Source of the DNA: Ecdyonurus torrentis
Taxonomy: Eukaryota > Arthropoda > Insecta > Ephemeroptera > Heptageniidae
Assembly: GCA_949318235.1 (NCBI GenBank)
Contig: OX439135.1
Coordinates: 27,970,587-28,034,586, forward strand
DNA: 64,000 bases
Direction of reading: 5' to 3'
Shown: positions 33,722 through 47,341 of the stretch, piece by piece
How the letters are laid out: each line of letters begins with the position of its first letter
Position numbering within the stretch: the stretch's first letter is position 1
Translations under genes and position numbers: made by a program
Notes under the pieces: generated by a model
Databases searched by the model: none
What the model saw: the letters and a program-made list of their open reading frames with translations, nothing else
Told to the model about the DNA's origin: nothing

Positions 33722-36550
33722 TTCATCACTTTTTTTCAAAACCGCAACTTTCCATCTCAATTAGAACTCGAGTACCAAAATTTTTTTTTCTTCATATGGG
33801 CTACAATGCTATAGACTTCGGTAAGAAAATACTAAAAATCTCAAAAACTAAAAAAGTTTTTTTTTTTGCGACTTAAGTGTAATAAACTTTTCATAAGACA
33901 TTTTAAAGTGATACATTGCAGTTCAAACCGTAAGTCTGTAGCATTATTAGTTTCTGAGATATCATCAAAAATCGTTTTCAGAATCTGAATAACACAATTT
34001 TTTGGGAAAAATTATTTTTCTCAATTTTGTTTCTAGAAGTGAGTTTAGTACTATAGAGCATTTTGCATTACTTTATTTCAAAACTGCAACTTTCCATCTC
34101 AATTAGAACTCGAGTTACAAACTTTTTTTTCTTCATATTGGCTACAATGCTATAGACTTCGGTAAGAAAATACTAAAATTCTCAAAAACTGAGAAAGTTT
34201 TATTTTTTGCGACTTAAGTGTATTAAACTTTTCATAAGACATTTCAAAGTAATACATTTTAGTTCAAACCGTAAGTCTGTAGCATTATTAGTTTCTGAGA
34301 TATCATCAAAAATCGTTTTCAGAATCTGAATAACACAATTTTTTTGGAAAAATTATTTTTCTCAATTTTGTTTCTAGAAGTGAGTTTAGTACTATAGAGC
34401 ATTTTGCATTACTTTATTTCAAAACTGCAACTTTCCATCTCAATTAGAACTCGAGTTACAAACTTTTTTTTTCTTCATATTGGCTACAATGCTATAGACT
34501 TCGGTAAGAAAATACTAAAATTGTCAAAAACTGAGAAAGTTTTATTTTTTGCGACTTAAGTGTATTAAACTTTTCATAAGACATTTCAAAGTAATACATT
34601 TTAGTTCAAACCGTAAGTCTGTAGCATTATTAGTTTCTGAGATATCATCAAAATTCGTTTTCAGTATCTGAAAAACACAATTTTTTTGGAAAAACTATTT
34701 TTCTCAATTTGGTTCTAGAGGTAAATTTAGTACTATAGAGCGTTTTGCATCAATTTATTTCAAAACTGCAACATTCCATCTCAATAAGAACTCGAGTAAC
34801 AAACTTTTTTTTTTCTTCATATGGGCTACAATTAGAGCTGTAAAAAACTCGAAATATTTTTAGCCCGGGCTGAAATTTTTTAGCCCGGTTTGACTTGAAA
34901 CCTTGGTTTAGCTTGAAATCGAGCTTAAACTCGAAAAACGAGCTAAAGCTCGGAAAGCTCGATATTTGAGCCGAAGTTTAAAAACGAGCTTTCGAGCCTA
35001 TGAAGAATAAAGCTCGATTTTCATTATAAAAAAATTGTTTTTAAAGGTTAAAATTCATAAATAAAATAAAATAATTTTTAAAAATATTTTAAACAGCTCA
35101 TTTTGCATGATAGAATATTAAAAATGTCATTTTAAACACAAATTACATACATATTTTTCTATGCATTCTTCAAAAATTGTGCTTTAGCTCGGATTATTTT
35201 CAAAAAATCGATTTTTTCACGAGTCATTTACGAGCTGAACTCAAAAAAGCTCGTTTTCGAGCTAAAAAACCCGGGTTTACCATTTTCAAAAAAACGAGCA
35301 CCCGAAGATTTTGGCCCGGGCGGGTGCCCGAACCGGTTTAAATTTACAGCTCTAGCTACAATGCTATAAATTTCGGTAAGAAAACACTAAAATTTTCAAA
35401 AACTGAGAAAGTTTTATTTTTTGCGACTAAAGTGTAATAAAGTTTTCAAAAGACATTTCAAAATGATAAATTTCAGTTCAAACCGCAAGTCTGTAGCATT
35501 ATTAGTTTCTGAGATATCATCAAAAATCGTTTTCAGAATCTGAAAAACATAATTTTTTTCAATTTTTTTTTCTCAATTTTGATTCTAGAGGTTATTTTAG
35601 TACTATAGAGCGTTTTGCATCACTTTATTTTTAAACCGCAACTTTCCATCTCAATTAGAACTCGAGTTACAAACTTTTTTCTCTTTCATATGGGCTACAA
35701 TGCTATAGACTTCGGTAAGAAAATACGAAAATTCTCAAAAACTGAGAAAGTTTTATTTTTTTCGACTAAAGTGTAATAAACTCTTCATAAGACATTTCAA
35801 AGTGATACATTCAGTTTAAACCGTAAGTCTGTAGCAATATTAGTTTCTGAGATATCATCAAAAATCGTTTTCAGAATCTGAGAAACACAATTTTTTGGGA
35901 AAAATAATTTTTCTTATTTTGTTCTAGAGGTGAATTTAGTACTATAGAATGTTTTGCATCACTTTATTTAAAAACCGCAACTTTCCATCTTAATTGGAAC
36001 TCGAGTTACAAACTTTTTTTTTCTTCAAATGGGCTACAATGCTATAGACTTCATTAAGAAAATACTAAAATTCTCAAAAACTGAGAAAGTTTTATTTTTT
36101 GCGACTAAAGTGTAATAAACTTTTCATAAGACATTTCAAAGTGATACATTTCAGTTCAAACCCTAAGTCTGTAGTATTATTAGTTTCTGAGATATCATCA
36201 AAAATCGTTTTCAGAATCTGAAAAACACAATTTTTTTAGAAAAATTATTTTTCTCAATTTTGTTTCTAGAGGTAAATTTAGTACTATAGAGCGTTTTGCA
36301 TCACTTTATTTCCAAACTGCAACTTTCCATCTCAATTAGAACTCGAGTAACAAACTTATTTTTTTCTTCATATGGGCTACAATGCTATAGACTTCGCTAA
36401 GAAAATAATAAAATTCTCAAAAACTGAAAAAGTTTAATTTTTGACAACTAAAGTGTAATAAACTCTTCATAAGACAATTCAAAGTGATACATTTCAGTTC
36501 AAACTGCAAGTCTGTAGCATTATTAGTTTCTGAGATATCATCAAAAATCG
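33722..36550 (-). repeat. Satellite A block 6, - orientation, split by an hAT-like MITE
   Basis: Copy of A block 4 with one extra ~342-bp monomer before the MITE (34310-34650 nearly repeats the preceding monomer). This is a direct example of unequal exchange within a block. Confidence 0.95.
34833..35354. mobile_element. hAT-like MITE, copy 2 (522 bp)
   Basis: Same ends and same GCTACAAT target duplication (34825-34832, 35355-35362) as copy 1. Differs by loss of 6 bp around GAGCTAAAAAACCCGGG and a few substitutions. Duplicated with its host segment. Confidence 0.9.
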
Positions 36551-38324
36551 TGACGCCATCACTGACTATTATTTTGATTTTAGTAGTTTATGAAGTAGAT
36601 AAGTGACGCCATCACTGACTACCAACTTGATTTTAGTGTTGTATGAAGTAGATAAGTGACGTCATCACTGACCATCAACTTGACTTTTGTTGTGTATGAA
36701 GTAGATATGTGACGTCATCACTGACTATCATCTTGACTTTAATAGTTTATGAAGGAGATAATTTACGCCATCACTGACTATCAACTTGACTTTAGTAGTG
36801 TATGGAAAAGATAAGTGAAGTCATCACTGACTATTAACTTGACTTTATTGGTATATGAAGTAGATAAGTGACGCAATCACTGACTATCAACTTGACTTTA
36901 GTAGTGTATGAAGTAGAAAAGTGACGTCATCACTGACTATAAATTTTAGTTTAGTTCTGTATGAAGTAGATAAGTAACGTCATGACTGACTATCAACTTG
37001 TCTTTAGTAGTGTATGAAGTAAATATGTGACGTCCTTACTGACTATCATCTTGACTTTAGTAGAGTATGAAGTAGATATGTGACGTCATCTCTGACTATC
37101 AACTTGACTTTAGTAGTGTATGATGCAGATGAGTGACGTCATCACTAATTATCATCTTGACTTTAGTTTTGTATGAAGTAGATAAGTGACGTTATTACTT
37201 AATTTCATCTTGAGTTTTGTAGTGTATGAAGTAGATAAGTGACGTCATCACTGACAATCAACTTGACTTTAGTAGTTTATAAAGTAGATAAGTGACGTCA
37301 TCACTGACTATTAACTTGTCTTTAGTAGTGTATGAAGCATATATGTGACGTCATCACTGACTATCATTTTGACTTTAGTAGTGTATAAGGTAGATATGTG
37401 ACGTTATTACTGACTATCAACTGGTCTTTAGTAGTGTATGAAATAGATAAGTGATGTCATCACTAACTATCAACTTGATTTTCGTAGTGTATGAAGTAGA
37501 ATTGCAACGTCAACACTGACTATCAATTTGACTTTAGTAGTGTATGAAGTAGATAAGTGACGTCATCACTGTCTGTAAACTTGACTTTAGTTGTGTATGA
37601 AGTAGATATGTGACGTTATCACTGACTATCATCTTGTTTAAGTTGTGTATAAAGTATATAACTGACATCATTACTGACTATCAACTTGACTTTAGTTGTG
37701 TATTAAGTAGATATTTGACGTCATCACTGACTATTAATTTGACTTTAGTAGTGTATGAAGTAGATGAGTGACGTCATTACTGACTATTACTTGATTTTAG
37801 TTGTGTATGAAGTAGATATGTGACGTCATCAGTAACTATCATCTTGACTTTAGTTGTGTATAAAGTAGATAAGTGACGTTATCACTAACCATCAACTAGT
37901 ATATAGTAGCGTATGAAGCAGATATGTGACGTCATCACTGACTATCAACTTGACTTTAGTAATTTATGAAGTCGATAAGTTACGTCATAATTGTTTTTCA
38001 ACTTGACTTAAGTAGAGTATGAAGTAGATATATGACGTCATTACTAACGATCAACTTGACTTTAGTAGTGTATGAAGTAAAAATGCAACGTCATCATTAA
38101 ATATCAATTCGACTTTAGTAGTGTATGAAGTAGATAAGTGACGTCATCACTGACTATCAATTTGAGTTTAGTTTTGTATGAAGTAGATAAGTGACGTCAT
38201 CACTGACTTTCAACTTGACTTTAGTAGTGTATGAAGTAGATAAGTGACGTCACCACTGACTATCAACTTGACTTAAGTTATGTATGTGGTAGATGAGTGA
38301 CACCATCACCGACTACCAACTTGA
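36551..38324 (+). repeat. Satellite B array (~33 monomers)
   Basis: Duplicate of 25218-26991, with scattered base differences (for example AAGTAACGTCATGAC near 36970 for AAGTGACGTCATGAC). Confidence 0.95.
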
Positions 38325-38917
38325 TTCATCACTTTATTTCAAAACCGCAACTTTCAATCTCAATTAGAACTCGAGTAACAAACTTTTTTTTCTTCATATC
38401 AGCTACAATGCTATAGACTTCGGTAAGAAAACACTAAAATTTTCAAAAACTAAGAAAGTTTTGTTTTTGCGACTAAAGTGTAAAAAACTTTTCATCAAAA
38501 ATTTAAAGTGATAAATTTCAGTTCAAACCGCAAGTCTGTAGCATTATTAGTTTCTGAGATATCATCAAAAATCGTTTTCAGAATCTGAAAAATACAATTT
38601 GTTTTGAATAATTATTTTTCTCAATTTTGTTTCTAGAGGTAAATGTAGTACTATAGAGCGTTTTGCATCACTTTATTTCAAAACTGCAACTTTCCATCTC
38701 AATTAGAACTCAAGTAATAAACTTTTTTTTTCTTCATATGGGCTACAATGCTATAGACTTCGCTAAGAAAATAATAAAATCCTCAAAAACTGAAGAAGTT
38801 TAATTTTTGACAACTAAAGTGTTATAAACTCTTCATAAGATAATTCAAAGTGATACATTTCAGTTCAAGCTGCAAGTCTGTAGCATTATTAGTTTCTGAG
38901 ATATCATCAAAAATCGT
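38325..38917 (-). repeat. Satellite A block 7, - orientation (593 bp)
   Basis: Duplicate of block 5. Confidence 0.95.
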
Positions 38918-41762
38918 GACGCCATCACTGACTATTATTTTGATTTTAGTATTGTATGAAGTAGATAAGTGACGTCATCACTGACTATTAACTTGACTAT
39001 AGTTGTGTATGAAGTAGATATGTGACGTCATCACTAACTATCATCTTGACTTTAGTTGTGTATAAAGTAGATATGTGACGTCATCACTGACTATCATCTT
39101 GACTTTAATAGTTTATGAAGGAGATAATTTACGCCATCACTGACTATCAACTTGACTTTAGTAGTGTATGGAAAAGATAAGTGAAGTCATCACTGACTAT
39201 TAACTTGACTTTATTGGTATATGAAGTAGATAAGTGACGCAATCACTGACTATCAACTTGACTTTAGTAGTGTATGAAGTAGAAAAGTGACGTCATCACT
39301 GACTATAAATTTTAGTTTAGTTCTGTATGAAGTAGATAAGTAACGTCATGACTGACTATCAACTTGTCTTTAGTAGTGTATGAAGTAAATATGTGACGTC
39401 CTTACTGACTATCATCTTGACTTTAGTAGAGTATGAAGTAGATATGTGACGTCATCTCTGACTATCAACTTGACTTTAGTAGTGTATGATGCAGATGAGT
39501 GACGTCATCACTAATTATCATCTTGACTTTAGTTTTGTATGAAGTAGATAAGTGACGTTATTACTTAATTTCATCTTGACTTTTGTAGTGTATGAAGTAG
39601 ATAAGTGACGTCATCACTGACAATCAACTTGACTTTAGTAGTTTATAAAGTAGATAAGTGACGTCATCACTGACTATTAACTTGTCTTTAGTAGTGTATG
39701 AAGCATATATGTGACGTCATCACTGACTATCATTTTGACTTTAGTAGTGTATAAGGTAGATATGTGACGTTATTACTGACTATCAACTGGTCTTTGGTAG
39801 TGTATGAAATAGATAAGTGATGTCATCACTAACTATCAACTTGATTTTCGTAGTGTATGAAGTAGAATTGCAACGTCAACACTGACTATCAATTTGACTT
39901 TAGTAGTGTATGAAGTAGATAAGTGACGTCATCACTGTCTGTAAACTTGACTTTAGTTGTGTATGAAGTAGATATGTGACGTTATCACTGACTATCATCT
40001 TGTTTAAGTTGTGTATAAAGTATATAACTGACATCATTACTGACTATCAACTTGACTTTAGTTGTGTATTAAGTAGATATTTGACGTCATCACTGACTAT
40101 TAATTTGACTTTAGTAGTGTATGAAGTAGATGAGTGACGTCATTACTGACTATTACTTGATTTTAGTTGTGTATAAAGTAGATATGTGACGTCATCAGTA
40201 ACTATCATCTTGACTTTAGTTGTGTATAAAGTAGATAAGTGACGTTATCACTAACCATCAACTAGTATATCGACTTTTACGGATAGTAAACGGCCACCAG
40301 GATTGTTGTATTTTTCAACTTTACATCGTAATATCACCACAGTACGACTTTGGAAAAAAATTAAGACCAACACTCTCGTGATGTGCACATATCTGACAGT
40401 AAATGTGTAAAGTTGCAAATTTTTATTGCTGATGACAACTTCGCTAATAATTAATTAGTCATAAGAAACACTGATTTGGCACTTAATTTTTTTTAATCGA
40501 GGACTTTACAGGTGAGTTATCTATATAACCAATAGTGACAAAAATTTCTTACTTGATGAACAGAGTAAACAAATGTTACTTGTAAATGTAAAATTGTTAA
40601 AATAATTCGCAAACCACTCCTTTCTACCCCCTTAGCAAATAAATGGCAAAAAGCGTAAACTTAGATTCGCTGAAGTTATAAAGATGAAAATTAGTTTCAG
40701 AGTAGACAGTAGCCTAAGTAAAACAACTCAAATAAAAAATGTGGGTTATTTTTATTTTTAGCAACGTTGCAATTTTTTTTTAACCAGGGAGACCTGAATG
40801 TAGGCAACCTGCAACACACGAAATCTATAAAAAAATTAAAATCTTCTTAAAAAATAAAAAATTCATACATTTTTTATTTGAGTTGTTTTACTTAGGCTAC
40901 TGTCTACCCTGAGACTAATTTTCATCTTTATAACTTCAGCGAATCCAAGTTTACGCTTTGTGCCATTTATTTGCTAAGGGGGTGGAAAGGAGTGGTTTGC
41001 GAATTATTTTAACAATGTTACATTTACAAGTAACATTTGTTTACTCTGTTCATCAAGTAAGAAATTTTTGTCACTATTGGTTATATAGATAACTCACCTG
41101 TAAAGTCCTCGATTAAAAAAAATGAAGTGCCAAATCGGTGTTTCTTATGACTAATTAATTATTAGCGAAGTTATCATCAGCAATAAAAATTTGCAACTTT
41201 ACACATTTACTGTCCGATATGTGCACATCACGAGAGTGTTGGTCTTAATTTTTTTCCAAAGTCGTACTGTGTCGATATTATGATGTAAAGTTGAAAAATA
41301 CAACAATCCTGGTGGCCGTTTACTATCCGTAAAAGTCGATATAGTAGCGTATGAAGCAGATATGTGACGTCATCACTGACTATCAACTTGACTTTAGTAA
41401 TTTATGAAGTCGATAAGTTACGTCATAATTGTTTTTCAACTTGACTTAAGTAGAGTATGAAGTAGATATATGACGTCATTACTAACGATCAACTTGACTT
41501 TAGTAGTGTATGAAGTAAAAATGCAACGTCATCATTAAATATCAATTCGACTTTAGTAGTGTATGAAGTAGATAAGTGACGTCATCACTGACTATCAATT
41601 TGAGTTTAGTTTTGTATGAAGTAGATAAGTGACGTCATCACTGACTTTCAACTTGACTTTAGTAGTGTATGAAGTAGATAAGTGACGTCACCACTGACTA
41701 TCAACTTGACTTAAGTTATGTATGTGGTAGATGAGTGACACCATCACCGACTACCAACTTGA
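38918..41762 (+). repeat. Satellite B array (~33 monomers), split by a fold-back element
   Basis: After about 160 bp it switches at ~39078 to a copy of 36712-38324, a tandem duplication of ~2.37 kb. A 1.07-kb inverted-repeat element interrupts it at 40271. Confidence 0.95.
40271..41338. mobile_element. Fold-back element with ~470-bp inverted arms (1068 bp)
   Basis: Arms 40271-40742 and 40868-41338 are near-perfect inverted repeats (outer ends CGACTTTTACGGATAG / CTATCCGTAAAAGTCG) around a ~125-bp centre. The uninterrupted site in other copies reads CTAGTATATAGTAGCG. Either CGAC ends with a 4-bp ATAT duplication or TCGA ends with a TA duplication fits, because the end bases are ambiguous. No open frame in arms or centre. 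It is present in this copy only, so the insertion is young relative to the segmental duplications. Confidence 0.9.
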
Positions 41763-42354
41763 TTCATCACTTTATTTCAAAACCGCAACTTTCAATCTCA
41801 ATTAGAACTCGAGTAACAAACTTTTTTTTCTTCATATCAGCTACAATGCTATAGACTTCGGTAAGAAAACACTAAAATTTTCAAAAACTAAGAAAGTTTT
41901 GTTTTTGCGACTAAAGTGTAAAAAACTTTTCATCAAAAATTTAAAGTGATAAATTTCAGTTCAAACCGCAAGTCTGTAGCATTATTAGTTTCTGAGATAT
42001 CATCAAAAATCGTTTTCAGAATCTGAAAAATACAATTTGTTTTGAATAATTATTTTTCTCAATTTTGTTTCTAGAGGTAAATGTAGTACTATAGAGCGTT
42101 TTGCATCACTTTATTTCAAAACTGCAACTTTCCATCTCAATTAGAACTCAAGTAATAAACTTTTTTTTTCTTCATATGGGCTACAATGTTATAGACTTCG
42201 CTAAGAAAATAATAAAATTCTCAAAAACTGAAGAAGTTTAATTTTTGACAACTAAAGTGTTATAAACTCTTCATAAGATAATTCAAAGTGATACATTTCA
42301 GTTCAAGCTGCAAGTCTGTAGCATTATTAGTTTCTGAGATATCATCAAAAATCG
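41763..42354 (-). repeat. Satellite A block 8, - orientation (592 bp)
   Basis: Duplicate of blocks 5 and 7, sharing with block 7 the substitution TTCAAGCTGC for TTCAAACTGC. Confidence 0.95.
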
Positions 42355-45287
42355 TGACGCCATCACTGACTATTATTTTGATTTTAGTATTGTATGAAGT
42401 AGATAAGTGACGTCATCACTGACTATTAACTTGACTATAGTTGTGTATGAAGTAGATATGTGACGTCATCACTAACTATCATCTTGACTTTAGTTGTGTA
42501 TAAAGTAGATATGTGACGTTATCATTAACTATCTACTAGTATTTAGTGGCGTAAGAAGCAGATATGTGACGTCATCACTGACTATCATCTTTACTTTAAT
42601 AGTTTATGAAGGAGATAAGTTACGCCATCACTGACTATCAACTTGACTTTAGTAATGTATGGAAAAAATAAGTGCCGCAATCACTGACTATCAACTTGAT
42701 TTTAGTAGTGTATGAAGTAGAAAAGTGACGTCATCACTGACTATCAATTTGAGTTTAGTTCTGTATGAAGTAGATAAGTGATCATCACCGACAATCAACT
42801 TGTCTTTAGTAGTGGATGAAGTAAATATGTGACGTCATGACTGACTATCATCTTGACTTTAGTAGTGTATGACGTAGATATGTGACGTCATCTCTGACAA
42901 TCAACTTGACTTTAGTAGTGTATGAAGTAGATAAGTGACGTCATTACTGATTATCATCTTGACTTTAGTTGTGTATGAAGTAGATAAGTGACGTAATTAC
43001 TTAATTTTATCTTGACTTTTGTAGTGTATGAAGTAGATAAGTGACGTCATCACTGACAATCAACTTGACTTAAGTAGTTGTTGGAGTAGATAAGTGACGT
43101 CATCACTGACTATTAACTTGTCTTTATTAGTGTATGAAGCATATATGTGACGTCATCACTGAATATCAACTTGATTTAAGTAGTGTTTGAAGTACATATG
43201 AGACGTCATCACTGACTATCAATTTAACTTTAGTAGTGTATAAGGTAGAAATGTGACGTCATCACCGACTATCAACTTGACTAAAGTAGTGTATGAAGTA
43301 GATATGTGACGTCATCACTGACTATCAATTTGATTTTAGTTGTGTATGAATTATATAACTGACGTCATTACTGACTATCAACTGGTCTTTAGTAGTGTAT
43401 GAAATAGATAAGCAACGTCATCACTAACTATCAACTTGATTTTCGTAGTGTATGAAGGAGAGTTGCAACGTCAACACTGACTATCAATTTGACTTTAGTA
43501 GTGTATGAAGTAGATAAGTGACGTCATCACTGACTATCAAATTGACTTTAGTTGTGTATGAAGTAGTTATGTGACGTTATCACTGACTATCATCTTGACT
43601 TAAGTTGTGTATAAAGTAGATAACTGGCATCATTACTGACTAGCAACTTGACTTTATTTGTGTATTAAGTAGATATGTGACGTCATCACTGACTATCAAT
43701 TTGATTTTAGTTGTGTATGAAGTAGTTATGTGACGTTATCACTGACTATCATCTTGACTTAAGTTGTGTATAAAGTAGATAACTGGCATCATTACTGACT
43801 AGCAACTTGACTTTATTTGTGTAGATATGTGACGTCATCACTGACTATTAAATTGACTTTAGTTGTGTATGAAGTAGATATGTGACGTCATCAGTAGCTA
43901 TCATCTTGACTTTAGTTGTGTATAAAGTAGATAAGTGACGTTATCACTAACTATGAACTAGTATTTAGTAGCGTTTGAAGCAGATATGTGACGTCATCAC
44001 TGACTATCAACTTGACTTTAGTAGAGTATGAAGTAGATATATGACGTCATTACTGACGATAAACTTGACTTTAGTAGTTAATGAAGTAGAAATGCAACGT
44101 CATCACTCAATATCAATTTGACTTTAGTAGTTTATGAAGTAGATAAGTGACGTCATCACTGACTATCAATTTAAGTTTAGTTGTGTAAGAAGTAGATAAG
44201 TGACGTCATCACTGACTATCAACTTGACTTTAGTAGTGTATGAAGTAGATAAGTGACGTCATTACTGATTATCATCTTGACTTTAGTTGTGTATGAAGTA
44301 GATAAATGACGTTATTACTTAATTTTATCTTGACTTTTGTAGTGTATGAAGTAGATAAGTGACGTCATCACTGACAATCAACTTGACTTTAGTAGTTGTT
44401 GGAGTAGATAAGTGACGTCATCACTGACTATTAACTTGTCTTTATTAGTGTATGAAGCATATATGTGACGTCATCACTGATTATCAACTTGACTTAAGTA
44501 GTGTTAGAAGTACATATGTGACGTCATCACTGACTATCATTTTAACTTTAATAGTGTATAAGGTAGATATGTGACGTCATTACCGACTATCAACTTGACT
44601 AAAGTAGTGTATGAAGTAGATATGTGACGTCATCACTGACTATCAATTTGATTTTAGTTGTGTATGAAGTAGTTATGTGACGTTATCACTGACTATCATC
44701 TTGACTTAAGTTGTGTATAAAGTAGATAACTGGCATCATTACTGACTAGCAACTTGACTTTATTTGTGTATTAAGTAGATATGTGACGTCATCACTGACT
44801 ATTAAATTGACTTTAGTTGTGTATGAAGTAGATATGTGACGTCATCAGTAACTATCATCTTGACTTTAGTTGTGTATAAAGTAGATAAGTGACGTTATCA
44901 CTAACTATGAACTAGTATTTAGTAGCGTTTGAAGCAGATATGTGACGTCATCACTGACTATCAACTTGACTTTAGTAGAGTATGAAGTAGATATATGACG
45001 TCATTACTGACGATAAACTTGACTTTAGTAGTTAATGAAGTAGAAATGCAACGTCATCACTCAATATCAATTTGACTTTAGTAGTTTATGAAGTAGATAA
45101 GTGACGTCATCACTGACTATCAATTTAAGTTTAGTTGTGTAAGAAGTAGATAAGTGACGTCATCACTGACTATCATCTTGACTTTAGTAGTGTATGAAGT
45201 AGATATGTGACGTCAACACTGACTATCAACTTCACTTAAGTTATGTATGTGGTAGATAAGTGACACCATCACTGACTACCAACTTGA
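42355..45287 (+). repeat. Satellite B array (~55 monomers) with internal ~1.3-kb duplication
   Basis: The longest B array. Units from about 42930 recur about 1318 bp later (44250). A variant set with GATAACTGGCATCATTAC appears three times, at about 43616, 43765 and 44722. This shows local higher-order amplification inside a B array. Confidence 0.92.
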
Positions 45288-45881
45288 TTTATCACTTTAT
45301 TTAAAAACCGCAACTTTCCATCTCAATTAGAACTCGAGTTACAAACAATTTTTTTCTTCATATGGGCTACAATGCTATAGATTTCGGTAAGAAAATACGA
45401 AAATTCTCAAAAACTGAGAAAGTTTTATTTTTTTCGACTAAAGTGTAATAAACTTTTCATAAGACATTTCAAAGTGATACATTTCAGTTTAAACCGTAAG
45501 TCTGTCGCATTATTAGTTTCTGAAATATCATCAAAAATCGTTTTCAGAATCTGAAAAACACAATTTTTTTCGAAATTTTTTTTTTCAATTTTGTTTCTAG
45601 AGGTGAATTTAGTACTATAGAGCGTTTTGCATCACTTTATTTTAAAACCGCATTTTTCCATCTCAATTAGAACTCGAGTTACAAACGTTTTTTTTTCTTC
45701 ATATGGGCTAAAATGCTATAGACTTCGGTAAAAAAATACTAAAATTCTCAAAAACTGAAAAAGTTTATTTTTTGACAACTAAAGTGTAATAAACTCTTCA
45801 TAAGACAATTCAAAGTGATACATTTCAGTTCAAACTGCAAGTCTGTAGCATTATTAGTTTCTGAGATATCATCAAAAATTG
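45288..45881 (-). repeat. Satellite A block 9, - orientation (594 bp)
   Basis: Same length class as block 5 but more diverged from it (GATTTATCACTT at entry, AAAAATTGTGACG at exit). Confidence 0.93.
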
Positions 45882-47341
45882 TGACGCCATCACTGACTAT
45901 TATATTGATTTTAGTAGTTCATGAAGTACATAAGTGACGTCATCACTGACTATCAACTTGACATTAGTTGTGTATGAAGTAGATATGTGACGTCATCACT
46001 GACTATCAATTTGACTTTAGTATTGTATGAAGTAGATAAGTGACGTCATCACTGACTATTAATTTGACTATAGTTGTGTATGAAGTAGATGTGTAACGTC
46101 ATCACTAACTATCATCTTGACTTTAATTGTGTATAAATTAGATATGTGACGTTATCACTAAATATCTACTAGTATTTAGTATCGTATGAAGCATATATGT
46201 GACGTCATCACTGACTATCATCTTGACTTTAGTAGAGTATGGAAAAGATAAGTGAAGTCATCACTGACTATCAACTTGACTTTAGTGGTATATGAAGTAG
46301 ATAAATGACGCTATCACTGACTATCAACTTGATATTAGTAGTGTATGATGTAGAAAAGTGACGTCATCACTGAATATAAAGTTGAGTTTAGTTCTGTATA
46401 TAGTAGATAAGTGACGTCATCACTGACTATCAACTTGTCTTTAGTAGTGTATGAAGTAAATTTGTGACGTTATGACATACTATCATCTTGACTTTAGTAG
46501 TGTACGAAGTACATAAGTGACGTCATCACTGACTATCAACTTGACTATAGTTATGTTTTTAGTAGATAAGTGACGTTATCATTGACTTCCATTTTTATTT
46601 TAGTATTGATGAAGTAGATAAGTGACGTCATCACTAACTATCAACTTGATTTTAATTGTTTACATAGTAGTAAATATGTGACGTCATCACTGAATATCAA
46701 CTTGACTTTAGTAGTGTATGAAGTAGATAAGTGACGTCATCACTGATTATCATCTTGACTTTAGTTAGGTATGAAGTAGATAAGCGACGTTATTACTTAA
46801 TTTCATCTTGACTTTTGCAGTGTATTAAGTAGATAAGTGACGTCATCACTGACAATCAACTTGACTTTAGTAGTTTGTAGGGTAGATAAGTGACGTCATC
46901 ACTGACTATTAACTTGTCGTTAGTAGTGTATGAAGCAGATATGTGACGTCATCACTGACTATCAACTTGACTTTAGTAATTTATGAAGTCGATAAGTTAC
47001 GTCATAATTGTTTTTCAACTTGACTTTAGTAGAGTATGAAGTAGATATATGACGTCATTACTGACGATAAACTTGACTTTAGTAGTGAATGAAGTAGAAA
47101 TGCAACGTCATCACTAAATATCAATTTGAGGTTAGTTGTGTATGAAGTAGATAAGTGATGTCATCACTGACTATCATCTTGACTTTAGTAGTGTATGAAG
47201 TAGATATGTCCGGTCATCTCTGACTATCAACTTGACTTTAGTAGTGTATGAAGTAGATAAGTGACGTCAACACTGACTATCAACTTTACTTTAGTTATGT
47301 ATGTGGTAGATAAGTGACACCATCACTGACTACCAACTTGA
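45882..47341 (+). repeat. Satellite B array (~27 monomers)
   Basis: Carries the TTACGTCATAATTG variant near 46997 and a unit with TTTACATAGTAG near 46660. Resembles 52874-54559 more than the S-type arrays. Confidence 0.93.

Larger units (their letters stand above)
27948..39078 (+). repeat. Segmental duplication unit S2 (~11.1 kb)
   Basis: Second copy of S1, longer because of the 1.9-kb inverted-repeat element at 30226 and one extra A monomer in block 6. At about 39078 it stops matching S1 and jumps to a copy of 36712 onward. Confidence 0.85.
39079..42500 (+). repeat. Segmental duplication unit S3 (partial)
   Basis: Tandem copy of about 36712-39060 (B array, A block, start of next B array), enlarged by the fold-back insertion. 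Its right end continues into the sequence that also follows S1 at 27742-27940. Confidence 0.8.

Noticed and set aside
40743..40867. Gene or structured RNA in the fold-back centre
   Set aside because: Only ~125 bp with no open frame; the CAACGTTG palindrome alone is not evidence.
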